Source: Streptomyces noursei
Lineage (GTDB): Bacteria > Actinomycetota > Actinomycetes > Streptomycetales > Streptomycetaceae
Reading direction: 5' to 3'
NCBI RefSeq assembly: GCF_001646665.1
Contig: NZ_LWBU01000158.1
Coordinates: forward strand, 1 to 64,000
DNA length: 64,000 nt
Shown: piece by piece, positions 52,829 to 63,822 of the stretch
Layout of the letters: the number at the start of each line of letters is the position of its first letter
Position numbering within the stretch: position 1 is the first letter of the stretch
The notes under the pieces: generated by a model
The model's input: only the letters and a program-made list of their open reading frames with translations
Database searches by the model: none
What the model was told of the DNA's origin: nothing
Made by a program: the position numbers and the translations under genes

Positions 52829-53113
52829 CGGTCGGGGCGGCATCGGTCGACCACGGTGGCACCCCGGCCCACCGCCGTCAACAAGCCCCTGGGCGGGTCG
52901 CGGGAGCGGGGGACACCCGCGGTGGACACTGCCCGCCCGGAGGGCCGGGTGGGGGGTCGCGAGGACTATCCCGGGCCGGCGGGGGCAGCCGTGACGGGGC
53001 GGACCCCGCCGCGCGTCCGGCCGCCACGGGCCGTGGCGCGGCGGACCGGCGCGCGTGCGGCGCTGCTCATGAACGGGGCCGAGGACGGCCCCCGACCCCC
53101 AGGAGGGCGTGAC

Positions 53114-53833
53114 ATGACGACTGTGGGACTGCTCTACCCCGGTCACCACGCGGAGGACGACTACCCCCGCATCGAGACGTTGCTGACCGGCGTCAACGTG
53201 CCGATCGTCCACACCGGCACCGGCGAGGACGCACGCCGGGTCGACGCGCTGCTGGAGAGCGGATCGGCCGGGCGGCTCGCGGCCGGGATGGAGCAGCTGC
53301 GCCTGTCGGGCGCCGAGTCGGTGGTGTGGGCGAGCACGAGCGGATCGTTCCTGTACGGGTGGGAGGGAGCGCAGGAGCAGATCCGCACCCTGGCCGTGTC
53401 GGCGGGGCTCCCGGCGTCCAGCACCTCGTTCGGCTTCGTCCACGCGCTGCGGGAGGTGGGCGCCGCGCGGGTGGCGGTGGCGGCCACCTACCCGGAGGAC
53501 GTCACCGACCTGTTCGCCGGCTTCCTGAAGGCGGCCGGCGTCGAGGTGGTCGCGTCCCGGGCGGCCGGCGTCGCCACGGCGGCCGAGGCCGCGGCGTGGG
53601 GGCCGGAGCGGGTGCTGGAGCTGGTGCGGGCGGCGGACCGTCCCGGCGCGGAGGCCGTCCTCGTACCGGACACGGCACTGCACACCGTGGGGTGCCTGCC
53701 GGAGCTGGAGGCCGCGGTGGGCAAGCCGGTGCTCACGGCGAACCAGGTGACGGTGTGGGAAGGGCTGCGGCTGGCGGAGCGGCGCGGGGCGTGGTCGGCG
53801 GACCTGGGGACGCTGTTCGCCCGCAAGGAATAA
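53114..53833 (+). CDS. Maleate cis-trans isomerase/Asp-Glu racemase family protein
   Basis: 239 aa. Start MTTVGLLYPGHHAEDDYPR, with a first Cys-equivalent region SVVWASTSGSFLYG, then STSFGFVHALREVGAARVAVAATYPEDVTDLF and VLVPDTALHTVGCLPELE, GKPVLTANQVTVWEGL. It has the fold of the maleate isomerase/arylmalonate decarboxylase group. Cys is present in TVGC but the first Cys is replaced by Ser/Thr (WASTSG), so it is more like the decarboxylase branch. ATG at 53114 with AGGAGGG. Divergent from the dehydrogenase gene. Confidence 0.85.
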   Translation: MTTVGLLYPGHHAEDDYPRIETLLTGVNVPIVHTGTGEDARRVDALLESGSAGRLAAGMEQLRLSGAESVVWASTSGSFLYGWEGAQEQIRTLAVSAGLPASSTSFGFVHALREVGAARVAVAATYPEDVTDLFAGFLKAAGVEVVASRAAGVATAAEAAAWGPERVLELVRAADRPGAEAVLVPDTALHTVGCLPELEAAVGKPVLTANQVTVWEGLRLAERRGAWSADLGTLFARKE

Positions 53834-53893
53834 ACGGAGATAACCTCCTGTTACCGGTGGCCGTATGTGTTTCCCGTGCAGGAAGGTCCACCG

Positions 53894-55060
53894 GTGAGCG
53901 ACGACGACGCGATGCGAGGCAAGGGTACGGGCCCGGGCGAGGCCCCCGGTGCGGACGTGCGCCCCGGCGCCGGCGAGATCCGGGGCGCGGACGCCGTCCG
54001 GGGCGCGGCGAGCGGGACGGCGCCCGTCCCCCTGTCCGTACTGGACCTGGTCACCGTCGGCAGCGGCCGCACCGCCACACAGGCCCTCGGCACCAGCGTC
54101 GCCCTCGCCCGCCTGGCCGAGCGGCGCGGCTACCACCGGCACTGGGTCGCCGAGCACCACTCCATGCCCGGCGTCGCCTCCTCGTCGCCGGCCGTGATCC
54201 TCGCGCACCTCGCCGCCCACACGTCGCGGATCCGCCTCGGGTCCGGCGGCGTCATGCTGCCCAACCACGCGCCCCTCGTCATCGCCGAGCAGTTCGGCAC
54301 CCTGGAGGCGATGGCGCCCGGGCGGATCGACCTCGGCCTGGGGCGCGCCCCCGGCACGGACGGTGCCACCGCCGCCGCGCTGCGCCGCACCGACCGGCTG
54401 AGCGAGGGCGCCGACGAGTTCCCGGAACAGCTCGCCGAGCTGGTGCGCTTCCTCGACGACGACTTCCCCGACGGCCACCCCTACGCCCGGATCCACGCCG
54501 TACCGGGGCCCGTGCAGGGACCGAAGGGGCGCCCGCCCGTGTGGCTGCTGGGCTCCTCCGGGTTCAGCGCGCGCCTCGCGGGGATGCTCGGCCTGCCGTT
54601 CGCGTTCGCCCACCACTTCTCGGCGCGGAACACCGTTCCGGCGCTGGAGCTCTACCGCGACTCCTTCCGGCCCTCGGCCGTGCTGGACGCGCCCTACACG
54701 CTGATCGGCGTCTCGGCGCTGGCCGCGGACGACGAGCGCGAGGCGCGCCGGCAGGTGCTGACGGGAGCGCTGTCGATGGTCCGGCTGCGCACCGGGCGGC
54801 CCGGCCTGATCCCGACGCCCGAGGAGGCGGAGGCGTACGAGTTCAGCGCCGTCGAGCGGGACTTCGTGGACGGCTGGCTGGCGAACGTGGTGCACGGTAC
54901 GCCGGACGCGGTCCGGGACGGACTGGACGGGCTGCAGAAGCGGACGGGCGCGGACGAGCTGATGATCACGGCGAACGCGCACGGGGCGGAGGCGCGGCTG
55001 CGGTCGTACGAGCTGATCGCCGACGTGTACGACCTCCCGGCGGTCGCGCCGCGGGCCTGA
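53894..55060 (+). CDS. LLM class flavin-dependent oxidoreductase
   Basis: 388 aa from the GTG at 53894 (AGGAAGG seven bases upstream). A low-complexity N-terminal segment of 35 residues is followed by the bacterial luciferase-like fold: [93 protein letters not shown]. It uses reduced FMN or F420-type flavin; the substrate is unknown. Confidence 0.93.
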   Translation: MSDDDAMRGKGTGPGEAPGADVRPGAGEIRGADAVRGAASGTAPVPLSVLDLVTVGSGRTATQALGTSVALARLAERRGYHRHWVAEHHSMPGVASSSPAVILAHLAAHTSRIRLGSGGVMLPNHAPLVIAEQFGTLEAMAPGRIDLGLGRAPGTDGATAAALRRTDRLSEGADEFPEQLAELVRFLDDDFPDGHPYARIHAVPGPVQGPKGRPPVWLLGSSGFSARLAGMLGLPFAFAHHFSARNTVPALELYRDSFRPSAVLDAPYTLIGVSALAADDEREARRQVLTGALSMVRLRTGRPGLIPTPEEAEAYEFSAVERDFVDGWLANVVHGTPDAVRDGLDGLQKRTGADELMITANAHGAEARLRSYELIADVYDLPAVAPRA

Positions 55061-55450
55061 CCGCCCGCTGAGTGCCCGGCCGGGTGGTTCGTGCCCCCGC
55101 CGGGTGGCCAGTGCCCCGGTCGGGGTGCCGGTCCGGTGGGCGGCACCGGTGCGGCGGGTGGTGGGGTGTGGCCCCTCCGGGCTCGCCTCCTCGGGGCCGG
55201 CGGCCTTGGGTCACGGGATCGAGAGCCCACCCCTCGCCGCCAACCCCTGCGGGGGCGACCCTGCACGGCCCCACCCCGGGCCGTCGCCCGGCCGCGGGTG
55301 GGTCGGGGCGGGATGCGGCCCCGGGCGGGGGCGGGTGGTTCTCGCTCGGGAACGGGCGCACAAGGTTCCTAAGACAGGCTTAAAGGGCTTGTCATGGGGG
55401 GCGCGGAAGGGTCCCTTCGCGGTGGACACCCCTGGTGACAAGGGGTTTTG
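55061..55450. other. Long non-coding upstream region of the chitinase gene
   Basis: About 390 bp without a convincing gene. GC-rich repeats of GGTGG/CCGG type occupy the first half; composition becomes more AT-rich near 55370-55450, ahead of the operators. Confidence 0.5.
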
Positions 55451-55457
55451 GTGAAGC

Positions 55458-55487
55458 ATTGGTCTAGTCCTCATTTGGTCCGGACCA
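55458..55487 (+). promoter_or_regulatory. Tandem DasR-like operators of the chitinase promoter
   Basis: Two sites: ATTGGTCTAGTCCTCA (55458-55473) and the perfect palindrome TGGTCCGGACCA (55476-55487). They match the direct-repeat arrangement described in Streptomyces chitinase promoters and resemble dre. They lie 75-100 bp before the GTG start. Confidence 0.8.
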
Positions 55488-55560
55488 TTGACGCGGTGTT
55501 CACGCGGCGGCTATCACTTCTCCAACTCCCGTACCGCACACCCCCTCCCGGAGGCCGCAC

Positions 55561-57228
<1,668 letters not shown>

Positions 57229-57246
57229 TCCCCCGACCCCCCACCC

Positions 57247-57284
57247 GCCCGCCCCTGTCCGGCCTCCCCCGGACAGGGGCGGGC
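57247..57284. terminator. Terminator between chitinase and SnoaL-like gene
   Basis: Strong inverted repeat GCCCGCCCCTGTCC / GGACAGGGGCGGGC with a 10-base loop between the two convergent stop codons. Confidence 0.8.
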
Positions 57285-57290
57285 GGCGTC

Positions 57291-57695
57291 TCAGCCGTTG
57301 TCCACGAGCACGTGGAAGAACTCGTCCACGGCCGCCTGGTCGGCCGGGAAGTGCCGGATCTCGGCTATCCGCCCCTCCTCGATGCGGAAGACCAGCACCC
57401 AGTCCATGTCGATGTCGCTGCCGTCCCCCCGGTGGCTCACACAGTGGTGGACCTCCACCACGTGGTTCTCGTCGGCCCCCGCGTACCAGACGTCGGCCGA
57501 GAAGTCCCCGGTCGCCAGGCCTTCGAGGTACGTCGTGATCCCCTCCGGGCCCCGGTGGCTGCCGGCCAGCGGGTGGTCGCCCGGCACGTGCCACACCGCG
57601 TCCGGCGCCAGCACCGCCTCGCGCAGGCCCTCCAGGTCCCCGGTGGCGTAGCCGGCCCAGAAACGCCTGATCAACTCGATGTTGGGGTTGGTCAT
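57291..57695 (-). CDS. SnoaL/NTF2-like family protein
   Basis: 134 aa. NTF2-fold pattern: NIELIRRFWAGYATGDLEGLREAVLAPDAVWHVPGDHPLAGSHRG, then VHHCVSHRGDGSDIDMDWVLVFRIEEGRIAEIRHFPADQAAVDEFF. It is probably an ester cyclase-like or steroid-isomerase-like small protein of unknown substrate. Divergent from the LysR gene, whose likely target it is. ATG at 57695. Confidence 0.88.
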   Translation of the reverse strand: MTNPNIELIRRFWAGYATGDLEGLREAVLAPDAVWHVPGDHPLAGSHRGPEGITTYLEGLATGDFSADVWYAGADENHVVEVHHCVSHRGDGSDIDMDWVLVFRIEEGRIAEIRHFPADQAAVDEFFHVLVDNG

Positions 57696-57787
57696 CTCAA
57701 CTCTTCCCGGCTAGCGGCTCCTTGTGCCATCGAGCATCCTGCTGCCCGGCGCCGCCGGTCCAATACGTGGATCCATAACCTTGTGGC

Positions 57788-58708
57788 ATGGACGTCGACA
57801 CCCGGCTGCTGCGCTACTTCGCCGCCGTCGCGGAGGAGGGCCACCTCACCCGTGCCGCGGAACGGTTGTTCATCTCGCAGCCCGCGCTGACCAAGCAGAT
57901 CAGACAGCTCGAAGCGCTGCTGGGCACCGAGCTGTTCGTGCGCTCCCGCAACGGCATGGCCCTCACCGAGGCGGGCGCCGCGCTCGCCGCCGCCGTCCCC
58001 GGCGTGCTCGGGGCCTGGGACACCGCGCTGCGCACCACCACGGCCGCCGCCGAGCGGGCGGCGCGGGTGCTGCGGGTGGGGTTCGTGGCGTCCGCCGCCA
58101 ACGAGCTGACCCAGCGGATCATCGCGGAGTTCGCCCGCCGCCGCCCCGGCTGGCGGGTGCGGATGCTCCAGACCGGCTGGGAGGACCCGACCGCCGGGCT
58201 GGCCGGCGGCGAGGCGGACGTGGCGCTGCTGCGGCTGCCGTTCCCCGGCCAGGAGGACCTGGGGGTGGAGGTGCTCCTCACCGAGGACCGCTGGCTCGCG
58301 CTGCCGGCCACCCACCGGCTGGCCGGCCGCGAGGTCATCGACTTCTCCGACGTCCTCGACGAGCCGTTCGTCGCCACGCCCGAGGCCTCCGGCTGGTGGC
58401 GCGACCACTGGCTGGCCGTCGAGGAGCGGGGCGGGCACCCGGTGACGGTCGGCGCGGTGGCGAGCAACCCCGACGAGTGGCTGAACGCCATCGCGAACGG
58501 CTACGGCATCAGCCTCACTCCGGAGGCCACCGCCCGCTTCTACCGGCGCCCCGACGTGGTCTACCGGCCGGTGCGCGGGGTGAGCCGCAGCCGGGTCGGC
58601 GTCGCCTGGCCCCGTACTGGCGAAGTGCCCGAGGTCGTACGGGACTTCGTGCGCAGCGCGCTGCTGGTGAGCGGCGACGGGGATGCCGCGCGCGGCGGTC
58701 CGGGCTGA
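57788..58708 (+). CDS. LysR family transcriptional regulator
   Basis: 306 aa. N-terminal helix-turn-helix TRLLRYFAAVAEEGHLTRAAERLFISQPALTKQIRQLEALLGTELFVRS is diagnostic. The C-terminal effector-binding domain has two lobes. It diverges from the SnoaL-like gene with a 92-bp gap that must hold the operator. Confidence 0.94.
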   Translation: MDVDTRLLRYFAAVAEEGHLTRAAERLFISQPALTKQIRQLEALLGTELFVRSRNGMALTEAGAALAAAVPGVLGAWDTALRTTTAAAERAARVLRVGFVASAANELTQRIIAEFARRRPGWRVRMLQTGWEDPTAGLAGGEADVALLRLPFPGQEDLGVEVLLTEDRWLALPATHRLAGREVIDFSDVLDEPFVATPEASGWWRDHWLAVEERGGHPVTVGAVASNPDEWLNAIANGYGISLTPEATARFYRRPDVVYRPVRGVSRSRVGVAWPRTGEVPEVVRDFVRSALLVSGDGDAARGGPG

Positions 58709-58735
58709 CGCGAGGGGCGGCGGGGGTGCCGCGCG

Positions 58736-60601
58736 TCAGTCCGGGCCGACGCCGATCAGCGCCGCGATGCGCTCTGCGGTGACCGCCCGGGAGTACAGCC
58801 AGCCCTGTCCCGTGTCGCAGCCGATGCGGCGCAGCCGGGCCGCCTGCCCCGAGGTCTCCACGCACTCGGCGGTGACGGTGAGCCCGAGCCGGTGCGCCAG
58901 CTGCACCAGCGCCTCGACGATCACCTCGTCGGCCGGGTTCGGGTGCTCCTCGTCCTGGAACCCCCGGACGAACGACCCGTCCAGCTTGAGGACGGAGACG
59001 GGGAGGCGGCTGAGGTAGGCGAGGTTGGAGTAACCGGTGCCGAAGTCGTCGATGGCGATCCGCACGCCCATGTCGCTGAGCGCCTGGAGGGCCTGCAGCG
59101 GTCGTCCCGCCGAGCCCATCACCGCCGACTCGGTCAGCTCCAGCTGCAGCAGATGCGGGGCGAGGCCGGTCTCGGCCAGGATCTCGGCGACGTCCGCGAC
59201 CAGGTCGGAGTCCCACACCTGGCGCACGGCGACGTTGACGCTCACGAACAGCGGCCGCTCGCCCGGGTGGTCCAGCTGCCACTGCCGGGCCTGCCGGCAC
59301 GCCGTGCGCAGGACCCAGCGGCCCAGCTGGACGATCGACCCGTCCTCTTCAGCAATTCCGATGAACCGATTCGGCGCCAGGGGGCCGAACTGCGGGTGGT
59401 TCCACCGGACCAGCGCCTCCACCCCCCGTACGGTCCCGTCCGCCATGCCCACCAGCGGCTGGTACTCCAGCGCGAACTCGCCCCGCTCGACGGCCGGGCG
59501 GAGGGTGGAGGAGAGCGACTGCCGCGTCATCCGGTGCGCGTTGCGCTCCGGGTCGAACAGCGTCCAGCGGGCCTTCCCGTCGGCCTTGGCCCAGTACAGC
59601 GTGGTGTCGGCCGCCTGCATCAGGCCGTTGACGGTGGTGCCGGCGGCGGCCCGCTCGACGACGCCGATGGACGCCGAGACCGAGAGCCGCTGCCCCGCCA
59701 GGTCGAACGGCTGCTGTACGGAGGCGAGTACGGACCGGGCGAGGTCGGCGAGCTGCTCGGTGCCGGTGGAGTCCTCGACCAGGATGGCGAACTCGTCACC
59801 GCCCAGGCGGGCCACCAGGTGACCCCCGTGGCGGGTGTGGCCGTCGCCGTCGGCGCACTCGGTGAGCCGGGTCGCCACGGCCGCCAGCAGCCGGTCGCCG
59901 ACGCGGTGCCCGAGGGTGTCGTTGACCGCCTTGAACCCGTCCAGGTCCAGGTAGCACAGGCCGATGCGGCCGGTGCCGCCGTCGTCGTACGAGGAGTTCT
60001 CCAGCGCGGAGGTGAGCCGCTCGAAGAACAGGGTGCGGTTGGGGAGCCGGGTGACCGGGTCGTGCATCTGGAGGTGGCGCAGCCGCGCCTGGAGCTGGCG
60101 CCGGTCGCTGATGTCCGCGATCGAGAGCAGCACGCCCCGGCTGGGCGTGACCGGCGCGACGGTCACCTCGGCCCACAGGGACCGCCCGTCGGGGTGTTTG
60201 AGCCGGCGGGTGCAGCGGAATCTGGAGCGCCGGCCGCGCAGCACCTCGTGGTAGGCGTGCCAGGTGCGGCTGTCGGACGCCAGGTCCACGAGGTCGGCGG
60301 CGGCCTGCTCGCGCAGGGACGCGGTGTCGGTGCCGAGCAGAGCGGCGAGGGCTTCGTTCGCGGTCACCACGAGCCCGTCGGGGTCCACCACCGCCATGGC
60401 GATGTGGGCGGCGTTGAAGGCCGCGCGGTAGTCGGCCGGGGCGTGTGCGCCGGGTGCGCCGGGCGTCTTCGCCGGGAGGCGGGCGACGACGGGCGAGTGG
60501 CGTGGTTCACCGACAGTTTCATTACTCTCTGTGACCGGTCGTGAGGCGGTTCCGGTCGATGAGACTGCCGCAGCTCCCGGTCCTTCGGAGGTTCCGTTCA
60601 C
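58736..60601 (-). CDS. cdgA: PAS-GGDEF-EAL bifunctional cyclic-di-GMP protein (CdgA-like)
   Basis: 621 aa from the GTG at 60601, which has GGGAG six bases upstream; longer in-frame starts (e.g. ATG 60802) lack a ribosome site. A PAS domain (YRAAFNAAHIAMAVVDPDGLVVTANEALAALLG) is followed by a GGDEF domain with intact GGDEF in RLGGDEFAILVED and an EAL domain with intact EAL in VRGVEALVRW and the downstream DDFGTGYSNLAYL. Synthesis and breakdown of cyclic di-GMP are both possible. Domain order and neighbourhood match S. coelicolor CdgA, which affects the timing of development. Confidence 0.9.
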   Translation of the reverse strand: MNGTSEGPGAAAVSSTGTASRPVTESNETVGEPRHSPVVARLPAKTPGAPGAHAPADYRAAFNAAHIAMAVVDPDGLVVTANEALAALLGTDTASLREQAAADLVDLASDSRTWHAYHEVLRGRRSRFRCTRRLKHPDGRSLWAEVTVAPVTPSRGVLLSIADISDRRQLQARLRHLQMHDPVTRLPNRTLFFERLTSALENSSYDDGGTGRIGLCYLDLDGFKAVNDTLGHRVGDRLLAAVATRLTECADGDGHTRHGGHLVARLGGDEFAILVEDSTGTEQLADLARSVLASVQQPFDLAGQRLSVSASIGVVERAAAGTTVNGLMQAADTTLYWAKADGKARWTLFDPERNAHRMTRQSLSSTLRPAVERGEFALEYQPLVGMADGTVRGVEALVRWNHPQFGPLAPNRFIGIAEEDGSIVQLGRWVLRTACRQARQWQLDHPGERPLFVSVNVAVRQVWDSDLVADVAEILAETGLAPHLLQLELTESAVMGSAGRPLQALQALSDMGVRIAIDDFGTGYSNLAYLSRLPVSVLKLDGSFVRGFQDEEHPNPADEVIVEALVQLAHRLGLTVTAECVETSGQAARLRRIGCDTGQGWLYSRAVTAERIAALIGVGPD

Positions 60602-60943
60602 GGCTCGCTCCCGCAAGGCAGTTGTGACGCACAGATGTGGTCGGGATGGGTCGGCCAGGAAAGTGTGCCGATCATAGAGGCTCTCGCGGCGGCCGTTCCA
60701 GCGCCGACGCCGCATGAGGCGCATGGGGTTGCTGTGGGGAATCCGCCGCCGCCGGGCGGCCGATCGTTTCTGCACGGGTGTGGCGGGGCCCCGTTCTGCC
60801 ATGACCGGTTGTGACTTTCCGTGAACTTCCCGGACCACCGCGGCGGGTCGCCCACTCACCCGAGTGGGGCAGCGGAACAGGGCGTATCACCACAAAACGC
60901 TCCAGGGTGGTGAGACGTCCCGTATGTCGTACCGGAGGTCGAC
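60602..60943. other. Divergent promoter region of cdgA-like gene and metalloprotease
   Basis: 340 bp. The minus-strand frame stays open but shows no domain similarity, so it is treated as untranslated leader. CCGGAGG before 60944 is the ribosome site of the protease. Confidence 0.45.
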
Positions 60944-62185
60944 GTGGAGCGTCAGCAGACACCCGACGGAGTGGAACGCCGCAGTCTGCGTTCCACCGCC
61001 GCGGCCCTCTTCGCCCTCTGCTCGCTCGCCGCCACCGGTCTCGTCGCCGGCCCCGCGAGCGCCGCTCCCGCCGCGGGCCCGTGCGCCCTGCCCCGCACCG
61101 ACGCCCACCACTCGCTCGGACTGGACACCTGGAACGCCGCCTATCCGCGACCCGTCCGCGAGCTCGACGCACTCATGGTCTTCCTGTCGTTCCCCGACTC
61201 CCGGCCGCTGGCCGCCCCCGACGCGCTGGCCGCCGACTACTTCCCCGCCACCAGCCACTTCTTCCGGCGTGCCTCCTACGGGAAGTTCACCCTGCGCCCG
61301 CATCCGCGGCGCGAGTGGATCCGGATGCCGCGCCCCTCGACCTCGTACGCCATACGGCGGGACTGGGAGCCGGAGCGGCGCGCCGCCTACCTCCGCGACG
61401 CGCTCGCCGCGGCCGACCCGGTGGTCGACTTCTCGCGGTACGACATCGTCTACCTGGTCGCCGATCCGGACGCGCCCGGCGTCGACTCCGACGCCACCAA
61501 GGTGGTCAACTTCAGCACCCCGCTGTACGCCGACGGTGCCGAGATCAAGCGGATCGTCACCGTGTTCGAGCGGCACCCCCCGGACCGCAACGTCCTCGCC
61601 CACGAGACCGGTCACGTCTTCGACCTGCCGGACCTGTACCACCGCCCCATGGACGGCAAGGGCGACTGGGACACCCATGTGGGTGACTGGGACGTCATGG
61701 GCAGCCAGTTCGCCCTGGCGCCGGAGCTCTTCGGGTGGCACAAGTGGAAGCTGGGCTGGCTGAACCGGCGCGAGGTGCGCTGCGTCGGCGAGCCGGGCGG
61801 CAGCCGCTTCACCCTGGAGCCCTTGGCCGCGGCGCCCGAACGGGGCACCTCCGTCGGCACCCGGCTGGCGGTCGTCAGGACGAGCGGCTCCAGCGCGCTG
61901 GCGATCGAGGCGCGCGGGGCGGCCGGCAACGACCACGGGACCTGCACCGAGGGCGTGCTGATCTACCGGGTCCGCAACGACGCGGTGTCGGGGGCCGGCC
62001 CCGTCGAGGTGATCGACACCCACCCCTCGACCGGTGCCTGCTGGGACCGGTCGGTCTACCCGCCGCTGGCGGACGCGCCCCTGGGCGTGGGGGAGACGTT
62101 CACCGTCCCCGGCGAGAACGTCCGGGTCGAGGTCGCCGACCGGACGCGGACCGGCACCTGGACGGTGCGGGTGACCGTGCCGTGA
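60944..62185 (+). CDS. Secreted zinc metalloprotease, M6-like
   Basis: 413 aa, GTG start. Signal peptide ends near GPASAAPA. The extended zinc-binding motif is LAHETGHVFDLPDLY (His220, Glu221, His224) with a Met-turn region WDVMGSQ. Segments LMVFLSFPDS, FFRRASYGKFTLRP and the C-terminal beta region are like M6/InhA-type proteins. It probably degrades extracellular proteins. Catalytic residues are intact. Confidence 0.9.
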   Translation: MERQQTPDGVERRSLRSTAAALFALCSLAATGLVAGPASAAPAAGPCALPRTDAHHSLGLDTWNAAYPRPVRELDALMVFLSFPDSRPLAAPDALAADYFPATSHFFRRASYGKFTLRPHPRREWIRMPRPSTSYAIRRDWEPERRAAYLRDALAAADPVVDFSRYDIVYLVADPDAPGVDSDATKVVNFSTPLYADGAEIKRIVTVFERHPPDRNVLAHETGHVFDLPDLYHRPMDGKGDWDTHVGDWDVMGSQFALAPELFGWHKWKLGWLNRREVRCVGEPGGSRFTLEPLAAAPERGTSVGTRLAVVRTSGSSALAIEARGAAGNDHGTCTEGVLIYRVRNDAVSGAGPVEVIDTHPSTGACWDRSVYPPLADAPLGVGETFTVPGENVRVEVADRTRTGTWTVRVTVP

Positions 62186-62246
62186 CGCCATGCCCGGCGG
62201 CACGGCACCGGGCATGGGCGGCGCCCCGTGATTCCGTGGGCGTACG

Positions 62247-62277
62247 AAAAAGCCCCCCGCTTCCGCGAGGGGCTTTT
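62247..62277. terminator. Terminator of the third tRNA-Lys gene
   Basis: Same hairpin as at 49171 (AAAAAGCCCCCCGCTTCCGC / GAGGGGCTTTT), 9 bp past the tRNA 3' end; bidirectional with the metalloprotease gene. Confidence 0.85.
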
Positions 62278-62285
62278 CCCGTCCG

Positions 62286-62359
62286 TGCGCCGCCAGGGAC
62301 TCGAACCCCGGACCCGCTGATTAAGAGTCAGCTGCTCTAACCAACTGAGCTAGCGGCGC
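62286..62359 (-). tRNA. tRNA-Lys (anticodon CTT), third copy
   Basis: 74 nt, same mature sequence as the other two tRNA-Lys genes. The first 10 bases overlap the end of the upstream protein gene: bases 8-10 (TAG) are that gene's stop codon. Confidence 0.97.
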
Positions 62360-63012
62360 CTGCTGACGTCGTAGACATTAGCACCCTGGTCGGCGGGAGG
62401 AAAAATCGAAACCTTAACGCCCGTGGACGCCCCGGTGCGGGCCGCCCGGACACAGGCCCAGAGGACGACCTCGGGCCCCGGCAGCCAGGGGTGCCGGGTG
62501 TCCGGGGCCACCAGCCAGCGCGGCGCCGAGCCGTCCGCGGACCCGGACGTGAGCGGGGGCACCGTGACCGCGTCCCCCGTGCCGTGGCAGAGCAGGGGCG
62601 GCACGGCCTGCCCCCACTCCTCCCAGCGCAGCAGGGACGGCAGCCGGTGGGCCGTGCCGGGGGCGGTGAACAGCAGCAGCCGCCCGCGGTGGACGGCGAC
62701 CGGGCCCGACCCGGGGCCCTCGTCCCACAGCCGGTCGAGCATGCGGCGCCCGAAGACCGACTCGACGCTCACGACGTCGAAGGCCGAGCCGCACGGCAGC
62801 ACCGCGGGCGCGGCTGGCCGCGATTCCCACAGGGCGAGGGTGGACCGGGGGTACGCGGCGGCCGACGCGAGCCAGTCGGCCCCGTCCGCGGTGACCTGCG
62901 CGGTGTGATGACGTCCCTCGTCGCGCAGGAGGCGGAAGACGTCGGAGCGGCTCTCGTCGGCGACGCGGGGAGCCGGGCTCAGGGGGGTCTCGTCTCGCAG
63001 CCAGGTACTCAT
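62350..63012 (-). CDS. Conserved hypothetical protein, possibly bifunctional primase/polymerase-like
   Basis: 220 aa, ATG at 63012 (GTG 63021 is the alternative). Segments LASAAAYPRSTLALWES, CGSAFDVVSVESVFGRRMLDRLWDEGPGSGPVAVHRGRLLLFTAPGTAHRLPSLLRWEEW and WLVAPDTRHPWLPGPEVVLWACVRAA resemble the short Streptomyces proteins annotated as bifunctional primase/polymerase N-terminal-like (Prim-Pol), but the acidic catalytic pattern is not clear. Its stop codon lies inside the tRNA-Lys gene, so transcript processing of the tRNA would clip the mRNA 3' end. Confidence 0.75.
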   Translation of the reverse strand: MSTWLRDETPLSPAPRVADESRSDVFRLLRDEGRHHTAQVTADGADWLASAAAYPRSTLALWESRPAAPAVLPCGSAFDVVSVESVFGRRMLDRLWDEGPGSGPVAVHRGRLLLFTAPGTAHRLPSLLRWEEWGQAVPPLLCHGTGDAVTVPPLTSGSADGSAPRWLVAPDTRHPWLPGPEVVLWACVRAARTGASTGVKVSIFPPADQGANVYDVSRRR

Positions 63013-63373
63013 ACCGAACACATCTACCGGCGGTCACGGCACCGCTGCGGGGAGTTGCGGGAAACCGGGACGGGGAGGGGCGGGCAGGAGTATCTTGCCG
63101 CCCGGCATATGCCATGTCGACTGGCCCCGGGCAGCCCCGGGAAGCGGGCGTGTCAGAGGGCGGGCCGTTCGTCCGCCACCGCGGGGCTGACTCGCCCGCC
63201 GGGGCCGTACGGCGCCGGCGCGAGATCGCCGGGGACCCCGTGCCGGGCCGACAGAGGCCTGGCTCGCCCACCGCTCACCGGCCACGCCCCAGCCGCGGCT
63301 CCCGACGCCCGAGAGGTGCCGGCCCGAGGACGTGCCGCCGGCCGTGCCGATGGGGCCCCGGGGCGGCGGGCGG
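63013..63373. other. Intergenic region, no gene seen
   Basis: 360 bp of high-GC sequence between two minus-strand genes. A stretch of more mixed composition near 63090-63120 could be a promoter for the upstream hypothetical. No coding frame shows family similarity. Confidence 0.45.
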
Positions 63374-63724
63374 CTACTCGTCCTTCGCCGGGCCGCCGGT
63401 GCGCAGGAGGTCGCGGCCGAACTCGATCATCTTCTTGGCGTAGTCCTCGGTCCAGTCCGCGCGCGCGGCGATGTCCACCGCCGTCAGCCGGTCGAACCGC
63501 CGCGGATCGGCCAGCTGCGCGGCCGCCACCGCCTGGAACTCCACCGCCCGGTCGGTGGCCGCCCGGAACGCGAGCGCCAGCTCGGTGGACCGGGCGAGCA
63601 GTTCCCGGGGGTCCTCCATCGACTCAAGGTCGAAGAAGTGCTCCGGGTCGGACGCGGCCTCAGCCGGCTCGAAGAGCAGGGGCGCGGGTCGCAGCCGCCG
63701 CTCGCTCCGCTCGGTTTCCGCCAT
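63374..63724 (-). CDS. Small conserved hypothetical protein
   Basis: 116 aa, ATG at 63724 with AGAGGAG upstream. Acidic, helical, soluble: SDPEHFFDLESMEDPRELLARSTELALAFRAATDRAVEFQAVAAAQLADPRRFDRLTAVDIAARADWTEDYAKKMIEFGRDLL. The helix pattern is reminiscent of a small DNA-binding or scaffold protein, but no family is recognised. Good ribosome site and codon use support it as real. Confidence 0.75.
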   Translation of the reverse strand: MAETERSERRLRPAPLLFEPAEAASDPEHFFDLESMEDPRELLARSTELALAFRAATDRAVEFQAVAAAQLADPRRFDRLTAVDIAARADWTEDYAKKMIEFGRDLLRTGGPAKDE

Positions 63725-63822
63725 GAACGTCTCCTCTTCGCACGACGAGCTTCCCCCACCCGCGGGGACGCCCCCCGTCGCGATGGACCACCTTCCATTC
63801 TCCCGCCCGGCGCAAGTACGCC

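Noticed and set aside
51878..54982. 1034-codon minus-strand frame
   Set aside because: Only its last third is the hydroxyacid dehydrogenase; the rest is antisense to the flavin oxidoreductase and isomerase genes.
60602..60859. N-terminal extension of the GGDEF-EAL protein to 60859
   Set aside because: The extension is Arg-rich without domain similarity and the GTG at 60601 has a strong ribosome site.
63034..63285. 83-codon minus-strand frame between two hypothetical genes
   Set aside because: Arg/Gly/Pro-rich, no ribosome site, no similarity; composition of a random high-GC frame.
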